A stretch of 64,000 bases of DNA from Symsagittifera roscoffensis (Eukaryota; Xenacoelomorpha; Acoela; Convolutidae), in NCBI RefSeq assembly GCF_963678635.1, contig NC_087062.1, forward strand, positions 44,470,395-44,534,394, given 5' to 3'. The translations under genes and the position numbers were made by a program. The notes under the pieces were generated by a model. It saw only the letters and a program-made list of their open reading frames with translations. It did not search any database and had not been told where the DNA came from. Shown piece after piece: positions 20,711 to 33,450 of the stretch (position 1 is its first letter; each line of letters begins with the position of its first letter).

Positions 20711-22062
20711 CTGCTTTAATCAATATGCTTTGATCAATATTTTTTTGGAAGAACATTCCAAATTGTAACGATTGTGCCGCTACAATCGTTACGGAGCAAT
20801 TCTCGAGAATTCGGAGGGGTATCAGGAGGCTTTTACTACCATTCCAGAGTGACGATAAGACTGCTATTCGTCCGGATTCAAGAATCCGGAAGGGTCTCGG
20901 GAAGAAACTGAAACTGTATTTAAACAACTTTTAGCTTCCTGGTATGTCCTGAGTTGAATTTAATTCTCATCTAATTCGTTTATCAGAAGCATCAGAGTAT
21001 GAGAAGCTGAGAGTTGAGGGAAAAAATTGATCCATCTCCGATGGATATGATTATTATCTAATGAACAAAAACAATCGTTATGTGATAATTAAGTAGTAGC
21101 TCTGTGTTTAGGAGTGACCTCGTCGTGGTCTGGGGATACTGAGACCCAGCCATGAGCTCACTATTTTTGCATGTAACTAAGTTAATTTGCGCGATCTGGC
21201 CGACGCCTTAAGCAGTTATGACTTTTTTGACCCGATGTTAATGAACCACACATTGAATGGCTTTGGTAGAGACGGTTGAAAGCATGTAAAGCTGTATTTA
21301 GACGCTAGCCACTCGTTTCAGAACCTAGCTTCATTTTCCGTCGGTTTGTACTTTCGGCCGAGTGCTACATATAAGTTTTTATGGCTCTCCTTGGTGTGAT
21401 TTTTTTAACATCATGATCGGCAGATCTATTAACAAGCACTCCGCGCGGAGCGGATGCTCTAAATAAGGCCCTTAACACAGGTTTGGAAGGGTGGTTCGGA
21501 ACGCGGAAGCCTTCCGGAATCCCGGGTTTAGTTTTTTAACCCATTTAAGACCGAAAATTCACTTATCGTGAAGAGTGGGGGGATCAGCCGTCCCTTCGTT
21601 CCCTGAGCAGTGTATGACAAAAAACTGTTAAAAATTTACAAGAAACTAAACAAAAAGTTGTATGGTACCTAAGAAAAAACCAAAATCATAAAAAATAATT
21701 GAAAAAACCAAAAACAGTAAAACAAAAATATCAAATCTGTACTCCCCTAGAAGAGATGTGATTCGACCCTCCCATTTGCTGTTGTTAAATATATTGTCGT
21801 TACAGGCTTTATAACAAACAGGATTGTTACGATCAAAATTGTGGCCCAGTTTTGGCGCCCGTACTGAAGGGTTATTTGAGTATTTAAACACGCTATTGCT
21901 AATTTGCGCTAAATCCGGAAGGTTCTTGGGAGGAGAGTGGAAGTTTGGTCCGGCAAGCAGTGCAGAGAGCATGAGGAAGGGTCTCAAAGAAAACAACAAT
22001 CGACTGTTGGGTATCGTTAACAAGTTTTGTATCCCTTTTGGTACGGAAATTAAGATATCAAT
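20711..22062 (+). repeat. Array LTR unit 2 (1352 bp)
   Basis: Same unit as at 17261, with an additional CGT in the conserved GACCTCGTGGTC segment near 21124. Confidence 0.85.
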
Positions 22063-22395
22063 CTGCTTTAATCAATAGGCTTTGATCAATATATTTTTTG
22101 GAAGAACATTCCAAATTGTAACGATTGTGCCGCTACAATCGTTACGGAGCAATTCTCGAGAATTCGGAGGGGTATCAGGAAGATTTTACTACCATTCCAG
22201 AGTGACGATAAGACTGCTCTTCATCCGGATTCAAGAATCCGGAAGGGTCTCGGGAAGAAACTGAAACTGTATTTAAACAACTTTTAGCTTCCTGGTATGT
22301 CCTGAGTTGAATTTAATTATCATCTAATTCATTTATCAGAAGCATCAGAGCATGAGAAGCTGAGAGTTGAAGGGAAAAAATTCTTCCAGGTCTGG
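22063..22395 (+). repeat. Truncated LTR stub 2 plus junction filler
   Basis: Identical arrangement to 18610-18942, including the filler. All stubs therefore descend from one breakpoint event. Confidence 0.85.
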
Positions 22396-24145
22396 ATCTT
22401 CCAGGTCTCTCTTCTCGATTCCCTTCATCATGATTCAACCTCACGTCCTGCAATGGTCTTGCGTTCACTGGTCCCATTGTGTTATTGGAGGGCAGTCCCT
22501 CTAGGTCAGCAAATCTCAAGGCCGTAGTGGAACTGAAGTTTATGCTAGCGGCTATCAACCAGTCTACGCCTGTTATCGAGTACAGTCTGCTGACGGATAG
22601 CCTCGCTCCATTCAGCATCCTCCTTGCATCTTCGATGAAGCTCACCCTCTGGAGATCCAGCTTCATTAGTTCATCTTTGTATACATGCCAGGGAGATGGT
22701 ATGGGCCTTGACCGCATCAACGAGCCTCTGCCCGGGCGTCTCTCCTCTCGACTGGTATTTGTCGTCTCCGATCTCGTGTCCGATCTAGACGTGCTGGCTG
22801 TCTCTTCGATTGGGTTAACAGTTCCTAGTCTTCTCCGAGAATGAATGGTCCTCCTTACCGGGGCTTCTCCCAATCGATCTTGAACATCCGTCCTTTGACC
22901 TGGCTCGCTGGAGCTCTGCAGTCTATAAATCGTGACGGCCGGGACTGTCCTCAAGCGTGTTTCCAGGTTAGGAGGCACAAAGGTGGTAATCACCGTTTCG
23001 CTCGATGCTCCTTCTTCCCTCAGCACTCCTGTGTCAAAGAGTTCTACCTCCAACTCATCCAATCGCTCCTGGAAGACTCTGTTCAACCAAGCCTGTCCTT
23101 CTATACTATCGAAGTGGATGCCTTCCGTGGTCAGCCTGGCCTGATCCATCGCTCTCAGCTCATGTTCGATGTCCATGAGGATCACCCTTCCGGCATTCCG
23201 ACTTGCCAGATTCATCAAAAAATTGCACCTGACCACTCCTTTGTTGTGCCTGCTCCCTGCTACTGTCAAGCTTCTTGCATTCATAGGCACAGTGCTAAAG
23301 GTCAGTACCGCGCAGTTGAACATCTGCCAGCGAGTAGTAAACAAGCACACCATCATCGATTCCCATAGTGCTTCCTCCTCATCCGAACTTCTCGAGATGT
23401 TGTTCGTTCCAACCTGGATCATCACACTGGGGATCCTCCCTGGATTCATTAGTTGCATCATCCGATATAACTGGGCTATAGTCGCTCCTCCAAAGGCCAT
23501 CACCGTGGTGACCAAAGAGGTCCTCAAATTCGATAGTACTCTGACCAAGCTGTCTCCCAGTATCAGATGTGATGTCCCCAGTGGCGGTTGTTGCAGGTTT
23601 ACTGCCGGGTTCCAAGTCGCTCGGTTGAAGCAAGCTCTCGGATCTGTCTCCGGAACTCCCGTGAAGTTATATCTCAATTGAATGTTCTTTTGTATGTCTA
23701 TTACACGTGACACTTTCTTCGCTGGCATCTTCTGTATTCTTCTTTCTGGGGCCTTAGAGCTCCCCATTAGTGGCGTCACGTCGCTTATTCCCTGTCTGAT
23801 CACGGTGTGGGAGAGTCGTACTCTGCCCGTGTCATCGATCGTTCCATAGGGTGCAGTCACCCCGGAACCTGGCGCATTCTTGTTGGCGACCAGTCGTCCA
23901 GCTGTCTCTATCAGCTTCCTCGCCGTTTGTTCCACGACGGGGTCACCCAAGGTGTCACTAGGGTCCGGGGTTGTTTTCCGATCTGTTGCTGTCGGGAGCC
24001 GTGTCTCCGTTGTCTGACTCATTTCTCGAGGCGTCAAGAGCTCCAAAGGGGACTGCCCACGAGGAATACTCCTTGCAGGTATCGCTTTTTCCACGGCTGT
24101 AGTTAACGCCATCCGTTCTGCTCGCTCCTTGTCGTCCTGCCTCAA
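22313..24145 (-). pseudogene. Truncated SGNH reading frame, array copy 2
   Basis: 610 codons, same breakpoints and artificial C-terminal tail as copy 1. It differs from it by few residues, such as TRWQMFN for TLWQMFN near residue 272. The catalytic motifs of the first SGNH domain are intact. Confidence 0.8.
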
Positions 24146-24163
24146 GCGCTCAATTTCTTGACC

Positions 24164-25512
24164 CTGCTTTAATCAATATGCTTTGATCAATATTTTTTTG
24201 GAAGAACATTCCAAATTGTAACGATTGTGCCGCTACAATCGTTACGGAGCAATTCTCGAGAATTCGGAGGGGTATCAGGAGGCTTTTACTACCATTCCAG
24301 AGTGACGATAAGACTGCTATTCGTCCGGATTCAAGAATCCGGAAGGGTCTCGGGAAGAAACTGAAACTGTATTTAAACAACTTTTAGCTTCCTGGTATGT
24401 CCTGAGTTGAATTTAATTCTCATCTAATTCGTTTATCAGAAGCATCAGAGTATGAGAAGCTGAGAGTTGAGGGAAAAAATTGATCCATCTCCGATGGATA
24501 TGATTATTATCTAATGAACAAAAACAATCGTTATGTGATAATTAAGTAGTAGCTCTGTGTTTAGGAGTGACCTCGTGGTCTGGGGATACTGAGACCCAGC
24601 CATGAGCTCACTATTTTTGCATGTAACTAAGTTAATTTGCGCGATCTGGCCGACGCCTTAAGCAGTTATGACTTTTTTGACCCGATGTTAATGAACCACA
24701 CATTGAATGGCTTTGGTAGAGACGGTTGAAAGCATGTAAAGCTGTATTTAGACGCTAGCCACTCGTTTCAGAACCTAGCTTCATTTTCCGTCGGTTTGTA
24801 CTTTCGGCCGAGTGCTACATATAAGTTTTTATGGCTCTCCTTGGTGTGATTTTTTTAACATCATGATCGGCAGATCTATTAACAAGCACTCCGCGCGGAG
24901 CGGATGCTCTAAATAAGGCCCTTAACACAGGTTTGGAAGGGTGGTTCGGAACGCGGAAGCCTTCCGGAATCCCGGGTTTAGTTTTTTAACCCATTTAAGA
25001 CCGAAAATTCACGTATCGTGAAGAGTGGGGGGATCAGCCGTCCCTTCGTTCCCTGAGCAGTGTATGACAAAAAACTGTTAAAAATTTACAAGAAACTAAA
25101 CAAAAAGTTGTATGGTACCTAAGAAAAAACCAAAATCATAAAAAATAATTGAAAAAACCAAAAACAGTAAAACAAAAATATCAAATCTGTACTCCCCTAG
25201 AAGAGATGTGATTCGACCCTCCCATTTGCTGTTGTTAAATATATTGTCGTTACAGGCTTTATAACAAACAGGATTGTTACGATCAAAATTGTGGCCCAGT
25301 TTTGGCGCCCGTACTGAAGGGTTATTTGAGTATTTAAACACGCTATTGCTAATTTGCGCTAAATCCGGAAGGTTCTTGGGAGGAGAGTGGAAGTTTGGTC
25401 CGGCAAGCAGTGCAGAGAGCATGAGGAAGGGTCTCAAAGAAAACAACAATCGACTGTTGGGTATCGTTAACAAGTTTTGTATCCCTTTTGGTACGGAAAT
25501 TAAGATATCAAT
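24164..25512 (+). repeat. Array LTR unit 3 (1349 bp)
   Basis: Full LTR unit, followed directly by another full unit. It marks the place where the array gained one extra LTR. Confidence 0.85.
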
Positions 25513-26862
25513 CTGCTTTAATCAATAGGCTTTGATCAATATATTTTTTGGAAGAACATTCCAAATTGTAACGATTGTGCCGCTACAATCGTTACGGAGC
25601 AATTCTCGAGAATTCGGAGGGGTATCAGGAAGATTTTACTACCATTCCAGAGTGACGATAAGACTGCTCTTCATCCGGATTCAAGAATCCGGAAGGGTCT
25701 CGGGAAGAAACTGAAACTGTATTTAAACAACTTTTAGCTTCCTGGTATGTCCTGAGTTGAATTTAATTCTCATCTAATTCGTTTATCAGAAGCATCAGAG
25801 TATGAGAAGCTGAGAGTTGAGGGAAAAAATTGATCCATCTCCGATGGATATGATTATTATCTAATGAACAAAAACAATCGTTATGTGATAATTAAGTAGT
25901 AGCTCTGTGTTTAGGAGTGACCTCGTGGTCTGGGGATACTGAGACCCAGCCATGAGCTCACTATTTTTGCATGTAACTAAGTTAATTTGCGCAATCTGGC
26001 CGACGCCTTAAGCAGTTATGACTTTTTTGACCCGATGTTAATGAACCACACATTGAATGGCTTTGGTAGAGACGGTTGAAAGCATGTAAAGCTGTATTTA
26101 GACGCTAGCCACTCGTTTCAGAACCTAGCTTCATTTTCCGTCGGTTTGTACTTTCGGCCGAGTGCTACATATAAGTTTTTATGGCTCTCCTTGGTGTGAT
26201 TTTTTTAACATCATGATCGGCAGATCTATTAACAAGCACTCCGCGCGGAGCGGATGCTCTAAATAAGGCCCTTAACACAGGTTTGGAAGGGTGGTTTGGA
26301 ACGCGGAAGCCTTCCGGAATCCCGGGTTTAGTTTTTTAACCCATTTAAGACCGAAAATTCACGTATCGTGAAGAGTGGGGGGATCAGCCGTCCCTTCGTT
26401 CCCTGAGCAGTGTATGACAAAAAACTGTTAAAAATTTACAAGAAACTAAACAAAAAGTTGTATGGTACCTAAGAAAAAACCAAAATCATAAAAAATAATT
26501 GAAAAAACCAAAAACAGTAAAACAAAAATATCAAATCTGTACTCCCCGAGAAGAGATGTGATTCGACCCTCCCATTTGCTGTTGTTAAATATATTGTCGT
26601 TACAGGCTTTATAACAAACAGGATTGTTACGATCAAAATTGTGGCCCAGTTTTGGCGCCTGTACTGAAGGGTTATTTGAGTATTTAAACACGCTATTGCT
26701 AATTTGCGCTAAATCCGGAAGGTTCTTGGGAGGAGAGTGGAAGTTTGGTCCGGCAAGCAGTGCAGAGAGCATGAGGAAGGGTCTCAAAGAAAACAACAAT
26801 CGACTGTTGGGTATCGTTAACAAGTTTTGTATCCCTTTTGGTACGGAAATTAAGATATCAAT
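25513..26862 (+). repeat. Array LTR unit 4 (1350 bp), extra copy
   Basis: Full unit without a reading-frame fragment in front of it. It is explained by unequal exchange between LTR units and accounts for the 4800-bp spacing. Confidence 0.85.
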
Positions 26863-27195
26863 CTGCTTTAATCAATAGGCTTTGATCAATATATTTTTTG
26901 GAAGAACATTCCAAATTGTAACGATTGTGCCGCTACAATCGTTACGGAGCAATTCTCGAGAATTCGGAGGGGTATCAGGAAGATTTTACTACCATTCCAG
27001 AGTGACGATAAGACTGCTCTTCATCCGGATTCAAGAATCCGGAAGGGTCTCGGGAAGAAACTGAAACTGTATTTAAACAACTTTTAGCTTCCTGGTATGT
27101 CCTGAGTTGAATTTAATTATCATCTAATTCATTTATCAGAAGCATCAGAGCATGAGAAGCTGAGAGTTGAAGGGAAAAAATTCTTCCAGGTCTGG
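26863..27195 (+). repeat. Truncated LTR stub 3 plus junction filler
   Basis: Same breakpoint and filler as the stubs at 18610 and 22063. Confidence 0.85.
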
Positions 27196-28945
27196 ATCTT
27201 CCAGGTCTCTCTTCTCGATTCCCTTCATCATGATTCAACCTCACGTCCTGCAATGGTCTTGCGTTCACTGGTCCCATTGTGTTATTGGAGGGCAGTCCCT
27301 CTAGGTCAGCAAATCTCAAGGCCGTAGTGGAACTGAAGTTTATGCTAGCGGCTATCAACCAGTCTACGCCTGTTATCGAGTACAGTCTGCTGACGGATAG
27401 CCTCGCTCCATTCAGCATCCTCCTTGCATCTTCGATGAAGCTCACCCTCTGGAGATCCAGCTTCATTAGTTCATCTTTGTATACATGCCAGGGAGATGGT
27501 ATGGGCCTTGACCGCATCAACGAGCCTCTGCCCGGGCGTCTCTCCTCTCGACTGGTATTTGTCGTCTCCGATCTCGTGTCCGATCTAGACGTGCTGGCTG
27601 TCTCTTCGATTGGGTTAACAGTTCCTAGTCTTCTCCGAGAATGAATGGTCCTCCTTACCGGGGCTTCTCCCAATCGATCTTGAACATCCGTCCTTTGACC
27701 TGGCTCGCTGGAGCTCTGCAGTCTATAAATCGTGACGGCCGGGACTGTCCTCAAGCGTGTTTCCAGGTTAGGAGGCACAAAGGTGGTAATCACCGTTTCG
27801 CTCGATGCTCCTTCTTCCCTCAGCACTCCTGTGTCAAAGAGTTCTACCTCCAACTCATCCAATCGCTCCTGGAAGACTCTGTTCAACCAAGCCTGTCCTT
27901 CTATACTATCGAAGTGGATGCCTTCCGTGGTCAGCCTGGCCTGATCCATCGCTCTCAGCTCATGTTCGATGTCCATGAGGATCACCCTTCCGGCATTCCG
28001 ACTTGCCAGATTCATCAAAAAATTGCACCTGACCACTCCTTTGTTGTGCCTGCTCCCTGCTACTGTCAAGCTTCTTGCATTCATAGGCACAGTGCTAAAG
28101 GTCAGTACCGCGCAGTTGAACATCTGCCAGCGAGTAGTAAACAAGCACACCATCATCGATTCCCATAGTGCTTCCTCCTCATCCGAACTTCTCGAGATGT
28201 TGTTCGTTCCAACCTGGATCATCACACTGGGGATCCTCCCTGGATTCATTAGTTGCATCATCCGATATAACTGGGCTATAGTCGCTCCTCCAAAGGCCAT
28301 CACCGTGGTGACCAAAGAGGTCCTCAAATTCGATAGTACTCTGACCAAGCTGTCTCCCAGTATCAGATGTGATGTCCCCAGTGGCGGTTGTTGCAGGTTT
28401 ACTGCCGGGTTCCAAGTCGCTCGGTTGAAGCAAGCTCTCGGATCTGTCTCCGGAACTCCCGTGAAGTTATATCTCAATTGAATGTTCTTTTGTATGTCTA
28501 TTACACGTGACACTTTCTTCGCTGGCATCTTCTGTATTCTTCTTTCTGGGGCCTTAGAGCTCCCCATTAGTGGCGTCACGTCGCTTATTCCCTGTCTGAT
28601 CACGGTGTGGGAGAGTCGTACTCTGCCCGTGTCATCGATCGTTCCATAGGGTGCAGTCACCCCGGAACCTGGCGCATTCTTGTTGGCGACCAGTCGTCCA
28701 GCTGTCTCTATCAGCTTCCTCGCCGTTTGTTCCACGACGGGGTCACCCAAGGTGTCACTAGGGTCCGGGGTTGTTTTCCGATCTGTTGCTGTCGGGAGCC
28801 GTGTCTCCGTTGTCTGACTCATTTCTCGAGGCGTCAAGAGCTCCAAAGGGGACTGCCCACGAGGAATACTCCTTGCAGGTATCGCTTTTTCCACGGCTGT
28901 AGTTAACGCCATCCGTTCTGCTCGCTCCTTGTCGTCCTGCCTCAA
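27113..28945 (-). pseudogene. Truncated SGNH reading frame, array copy 3
   Basis: 610 codons. At the protein level it is the same as array copy 2 as far as can be read, and like it has TRWQMFN. The parental SGNH motifs are intact and the C-terminal tail again comes from the inverted LTR stub. Confidence 0.8.
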
Positions 28946-28963
28946 GCGCTCAATTTCTTGACC

Positions 28964-30312
28964 CTGCTTTAATCAATATGCTTTGATCAATATTTTTTTG
29001 GAAGAACATTCCAAATTGTAACGATTGTGCCGCTACAATCGTTACGGAGCAATTCTCGAGAATTCGGAGGGGTATCAGGAGGCTTTTACTACCATTCCAG
29101 AGTGACGATAAGACTGCTATTCGTCCGGATTCAAGAATCCGGAAGGGTCTCGGGAAGAAACTGAAACTGTATTTAAACAACTTTTAGCTTCCTGGTATGT
29201 CCTGAGTTGAATTTAATTCTCATCTAATTCGTTTATCAGAAGCATCAGAGTATGAGAAGCTGAGAGTTGAGGGAAAAAATTGATCCATCTCCGATGGATA
29301 TGATTATTATCTAATGAACAAAAACAATCGTTATGTGATAATTAAGTAGTAGCTCTGTGTTTAGGAGTGACCTCGTTGTCTGGGGATACTGAGACCCAGC
29401 CATGAGCTCACTATTTTTGCATGTAACTAAGTTAATTTGCGCGATCTGGCCGACGCCTTAAGCAGTTATGACTTTTTTGACCCGATGTTAATGAACCACA
29501 CATTGAATGGCTTTGGTAGAGACGGTTGAAAGCATGTAAAGCTGTATTTAGACGCTAGCCACTCGTTTCAGAACCTAGCTTCATTTTTCGTCGGTTTGTA
29601 CTTTCGGCCGAGTGCTACATATAAGTTTTTATGGCTCTCCTTGGTGTGATTTTTTTAACATCATGATCGGCATATCTATTAACAAGCACTCCGCGCGGAG
29701 CGGATGCTCTAAATAAGGCCCTTAACACAGGTTTTGAAGGGTGGTTTGGAACGCGGAAGCCTTCCGGAATCCCGGGTTTAGTTTTTTAACCCATTTAAGA
29801 CCGAAAATTCACGTATCGTGAAGAGTGGGGGGATCAGCCGTCCCTTCGTTCCCTGAGCAGTGTATGACAAAAAACTGTTAAAAATTTACAAGAAACTAAA
29901 CAAAAAGTTGTATGGTACCTAAGAAAAAACCAAAATCATAAAAAATAATTGAAAAAACCAAAAACAGTAAAACAAAAATATCAAATCTGTACTCCCCTAG
30001 AAGAGATGTGATTCGACCCTCCCATTTGCTGTTGTTAAATATATTGTCGTTACAGGCTTTATAACAAACAGGATTGTTACGATCAAAATTGTGGCCCAGT
30101 TTTGGCGCCTGTACTGAAGGGTTATTTCAGTATTTAAACACGCTATTGCTAATTTGCGCTAAATCCGGAAGGTTCTTGGGAGGAGAGTGGAAGTTTGGTC
30201 CGGCAAGCAGTGCAGAGAGCATGAGGAAGGGTCTCAAAGAAAACAACAATCGACTGTTGGGTATCGTTAACAAGTTTTGTATCCCTTTTGGTACGGAAAT
30301 TAAGATATCAAT
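28964..30312 (+). repeat. Array LTR unit 5 (1349 bp)
   Basis: Full unit with a few private substitutions (for example TTGTCTGG in the conserved block near 29377). Confidence 0.85.
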
Positions 30313-31662
30313 CTGCTTTAATCAATAGGCTTTGATCAATATATTTTTTGGAAGAACATTCCAAATTGTAACGATTGTGCCGCTACAATCGTTACGGAGC
30401 AATTCTCGAGAATTCGGAGGGGTATCAGGAAGATTTTACTACCATTCCAGAGTGACGATAAGACTGCTCTTCATCGGGATTCAAGAATCCGGAAGGGTCT
30501 CGGGAAGAAACTGAAACTGTATTTAAACAACTTTTAGCTTCCTGGTATGTCCTGAGTTGAATTTAATTATCATCTAATTCATTTATCAGAAGCATCAGAG
30601 CATGAGAAGCTGAGAGTTGAGGGGAAAAAATGATCCATCTCCGATGGATATGATGATTATCTAATGAACAAAAACAATCGTAATGTGATAACTAAGTAGT
30701 AGCTCTGTGTTTAGGAGTGACCTCGTGGTCTGGGGATACTGAGACCCAGCCATGAGCTCACTATTTTTGCATGTAACTAAGTTAATTTGCGCGATCTGGC
30801 CAACGCCTTGAGCAGTTATGACTTTTTTGACCCGATGTTAATGAACCACACATTGAATGGCTTTGGTAGAGACGGTTGAAAGCATGTAAAGCTGTGTTTA
30901 GACGCTAGCCACTCGTTTCAGAACCTAGCTTCATTTTCCGTCGGTTTGTACTTTCGGCCGAGTGCTACATATAAGTTTTTATGGCTCTCCTTGCTCTGAT
31001 TTTTTTAACATCATGATCGGCAGATCTATTAACAAGCACTCCGCGCGGAGCGGACGCTCTAAATAAGGCCCTTAACACAGGTTCGGAAGGGTGGTTCGGA
31101 ACGCGGAAGCCTTCCGGAATCCCGGGTTTAGTTTTTTAACCTATTTAAGACCGAAAATTTACGTATCGTGAAGAGTGGGGGGATCGGCCGTCCCTTCGTT
31201 CCCTGAGCAGTGTATAACCAAAACCTGTTAAAAATATTCAAGAAACTAAACAAAAAGTTGTATAGTACCTAAGAAAAAACCAAAATCATGAAAAATTAAT
31301 TGAAAAAACCAAAAACAGTAAATCAAAAATATCAAATCTGTACTCCCCTAGACGAGATGTGATTCGACCCTCCCATTTGCTGTTGTTAGATATATTGTCG
31401 TTACAGGCTTTATAACAAACAGGATTGTTACGATCAAAATTGTGGCCCAGTTTTGGCGCCTGTACTGAAGGGTTATTTGAGTATTTAAACACGCTATTGC
31501 TAATTTGCGCTAAATCCGGAAGGGTTTTGGGAGGAGAGTGGAAGTTTGGTCCGGCAAGCAGTGCAAGGAGCATGAGGAAGGGTCTCAAGGAAAACAACAA
31601 TCGACTGTTGGGTATCGTTAACAAGTTTTGTATCCCTTTTGGTACAGAAATTAAGATATCAA
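30313..31662 (+). repeat. Array LTR unit 6 (1350 bp), possible 5' LTR of copy P
   Basis: This is the most diverged unit of the array, and it ends exactly where a TGG-starting primer-binding-site candidate begins. It is followed by the + strand element, so it is positioned as its 5' LTR. It is not a close match to the LTR at the 3' end of copy P, so the pairing is doubtful. Confidence 0.75.
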
Positions 31663-31664
31663 TC

Positions 31665-31682
31665 TGTGGGGGGCTCGACGGT
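31665..31682 (+). other. Candidate primer-binding site, tRNA-Pro-like
   Basis: Directly after the last LTR unit the sequence reads TGTGGGGGGCTCGACGG. It begins with TGG apart from one offset, and GGGGGCTCG is complementary to the usual 3' end of eukaryotic tRNA-Pro (CGAGCCCCCA). One extra G and one mismatch make the fit imperfect. Confidence 0.45.
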
Positions 31683-32517
31683 GACTGCAGCGAGTTGCGA
31701 GTTTCCGAGTTAAGCACCTTAGTTTGGATATTGAACGTACCCGGAGGGGTATAAAATTTATACTGCTTATATTTATACTCTCATATCGTTTTTCACGAAA
31801 ATTTTACAAGTTTTTTGAGTAAGGGCAAGAAAAATTGTTGTTCAGACAACACGCACTAGTAAATCGACAGTTTTTAAAACCCGTTTACCAACAACCTTCC
31901 TGTTCCTAGTTAAATCGCACTTAACATGTTTGATTTAGTGCATTCATCAATTCGGAGTGGTCCAAATATCATTGTTTTTGTCAAATCCATAATTTTTAAG
32001 TCAATAAGACAAGAATTGCGAAAAAGTTTGGGCGGAACCTACAAGTTTGAAAACATTTGAGTTCGTATTACAGACGTTTTGCTTCATAACCTTAAAACAA
32101 CAGGACCAATCCAGTTCATTTTGGTACAATTAGAACAGGAATTAAGTAAGCTAACACATATATTAATTTTTTTTTGAAAAATGTATGCTTAGAAAATGTT
32201 TTAGATTGTTTTTAGCAAAAACTACCAATTTCTGAAGATGCACATTTTGAAAAAGCCCTTTTACCCCTACCAAACGGTAGTAATGGCTATATCGGGCATT
32301 TTTACGTTGTTCTAGACGATAAGGAGGGTTTACAGAACCTAGAAAACGACAGTCGAGTCAAAAACAGGCTTGTTATAAGACCTCTCAGAGCTAAGGAAAA
32401 TTGTTAAATAAGCGGCTTAGCTTCAATTCGGGCGGGTCTAGGGCCAGAACAAACCGTTCCCAGTTAAATGATTTTGCATAATAGGCTCTAGGAACGTATC
32501 CGGGAGGGTCTCAATTA
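31683..32517 (+). other. Leader region of copy P, no gene seen
   Basis: AT-rich, no long open frame. It lies between the primer-binding-site candidate and the leader minisatellite and presumably held the lost gag N-terminus or the untranslated leader. Confidence 0.5.
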
Positions 32518-32730
32518 TTGTTTATACCAATTCGGCGGGGTCCTGTTTTTGCCAATCCGGAAGGGACATATTTTGCCAATACGGAGGGGTCCCAATTCGG
32601 AGGGGTCCTGTTTTTGCCAATCCGGAAGGGTCATATTTTGACAATCAGGAGGGGTCCCAATTCGGAGTGGCCTGTTTTTGCCAATCCGGAAGGGTCTTAT
32701 TTTGCCAATTCGGAGGGGTCCCAATGGCTA
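32518..32730 (+). repeat. Minisatellite of CGGAAGGGT/CGGAGGGGT motifs in the leader
   Basis: About three copies of a roughly 66-bp unit. Each has a CCAATTCGGAGGGGTCC half and a TTTTTGCCAATCCGGAAGGG half. The same GA-rich core occurs singly at several places in the LTR units (AATCCGGAAGGGTCTCGGG, ATTCGGAGGGGTATC). Confidence 0.8.
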
Positions 32731-32782
32731 ACCAGGGTAACAACTGGTACAAACCTAGGGACGACACGGACAAGAGACGCTC

Positions 32783-33394
32783 TTGTGCAAACTGCAGTTC
32801 GACAGCAGTTCGGCGATCGGTTTCAGTCTCGAGGATGAAGAGGCATCAGAAATCGATCATGAAGATTTCATGAGAGGAATAATTGCAAAATTCGGTCCCG
32901 GGTGTTTCTTTTGCATCTTGGAGGATCACTTTATCTCAGATTGTCCAGAATTTTGGGATGCTGTGGTGGACATCAAGCACCCAGGACATGAAGAAATTTT
33001 ATCAGGTGTCGAAGCCAGCAAGGCACGCTTGATGAGTGAGGCGGAAGCCCAGAGGAAAGAGAATCCACAAGAGTTAGCTACGAAGAAAATGCAAGCCGTG
33101 CTAGAAGAAACGAGTGAACCAGAACCTGCAACAGCAGCAAACGACTTTAAGATTGACTATAAGGCAGCGGCAAGAGATATCCTAAGTAGAGTCCAACAGG
33201 AATTGGTAACAAGAGAAATCGAACAAAAAGTCATGCTCGAACTCGAGAACGAGAGAGCACAGGAACAACTCAACGCCTTTGAAGCATCTGAGGTGGAAGA
33301 AACGAAGGCACCGAGTAGTTTGAGCAGGAAGCTGAATGTGATCTCAGGACAAACGTTCGAGATGGTGCACAAGGAAATAAGATACTTTCAATAA
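32783..33394 (+). pseudogene. Gag C-terminal part with CCHC zinc knuckle (copy P)
   Basis: The reading frame of 203 codons has a perfect CCHC knuckle (CFFCILEDHFISDC, spacing C-x2-C-x4-H-x4-C, about residues 41-54), the nucleic-acid-binding mark of retroelement Gag. It is followed by a Glu/Ala-rich helical region. The capsid part that should precede it is not visible. The frame ends at a TAA, and the downstream sequence continues in another frame into the protease region. Confidence 0.75.
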
Positions 33395-33450
33395 TCTCAG
33401 TGCCGTGACATCAGGTAATCAAGAACCTAAGTGAACCTTCGGAGGTCACG

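Larger units (their letters stand above)
15493..31662. repeat. Tandem array, 3.45-kb period, of inverted SGNH-frame fragment and LTR units
   Basis: The unit is a roughly 1.77-kb fragment of the SGNH reading frame (- strand), one 1.35-kb LTR unit (+ strand) and a roughly 320-bp LTR stub. The LTR starts at 17261, 20711, 24164 and 28964 give spacings of 3450, 3453 and 4800; 4800 equals 3450 plus one extra 1350-bp LTR. The single 3-bp difference is an added CGT near 21124. Copies differ only by scattered substitutions, so the array is young or has been homogenised. Confidence 0.9.

Noticed and set aside
15493-31662. Classical satellite or CRISPR-like array
   Set aside because: Units are kilobases long, contain LTR and coding sequence, and abut a primer-binding-site candidate; the window is eukaryotic.
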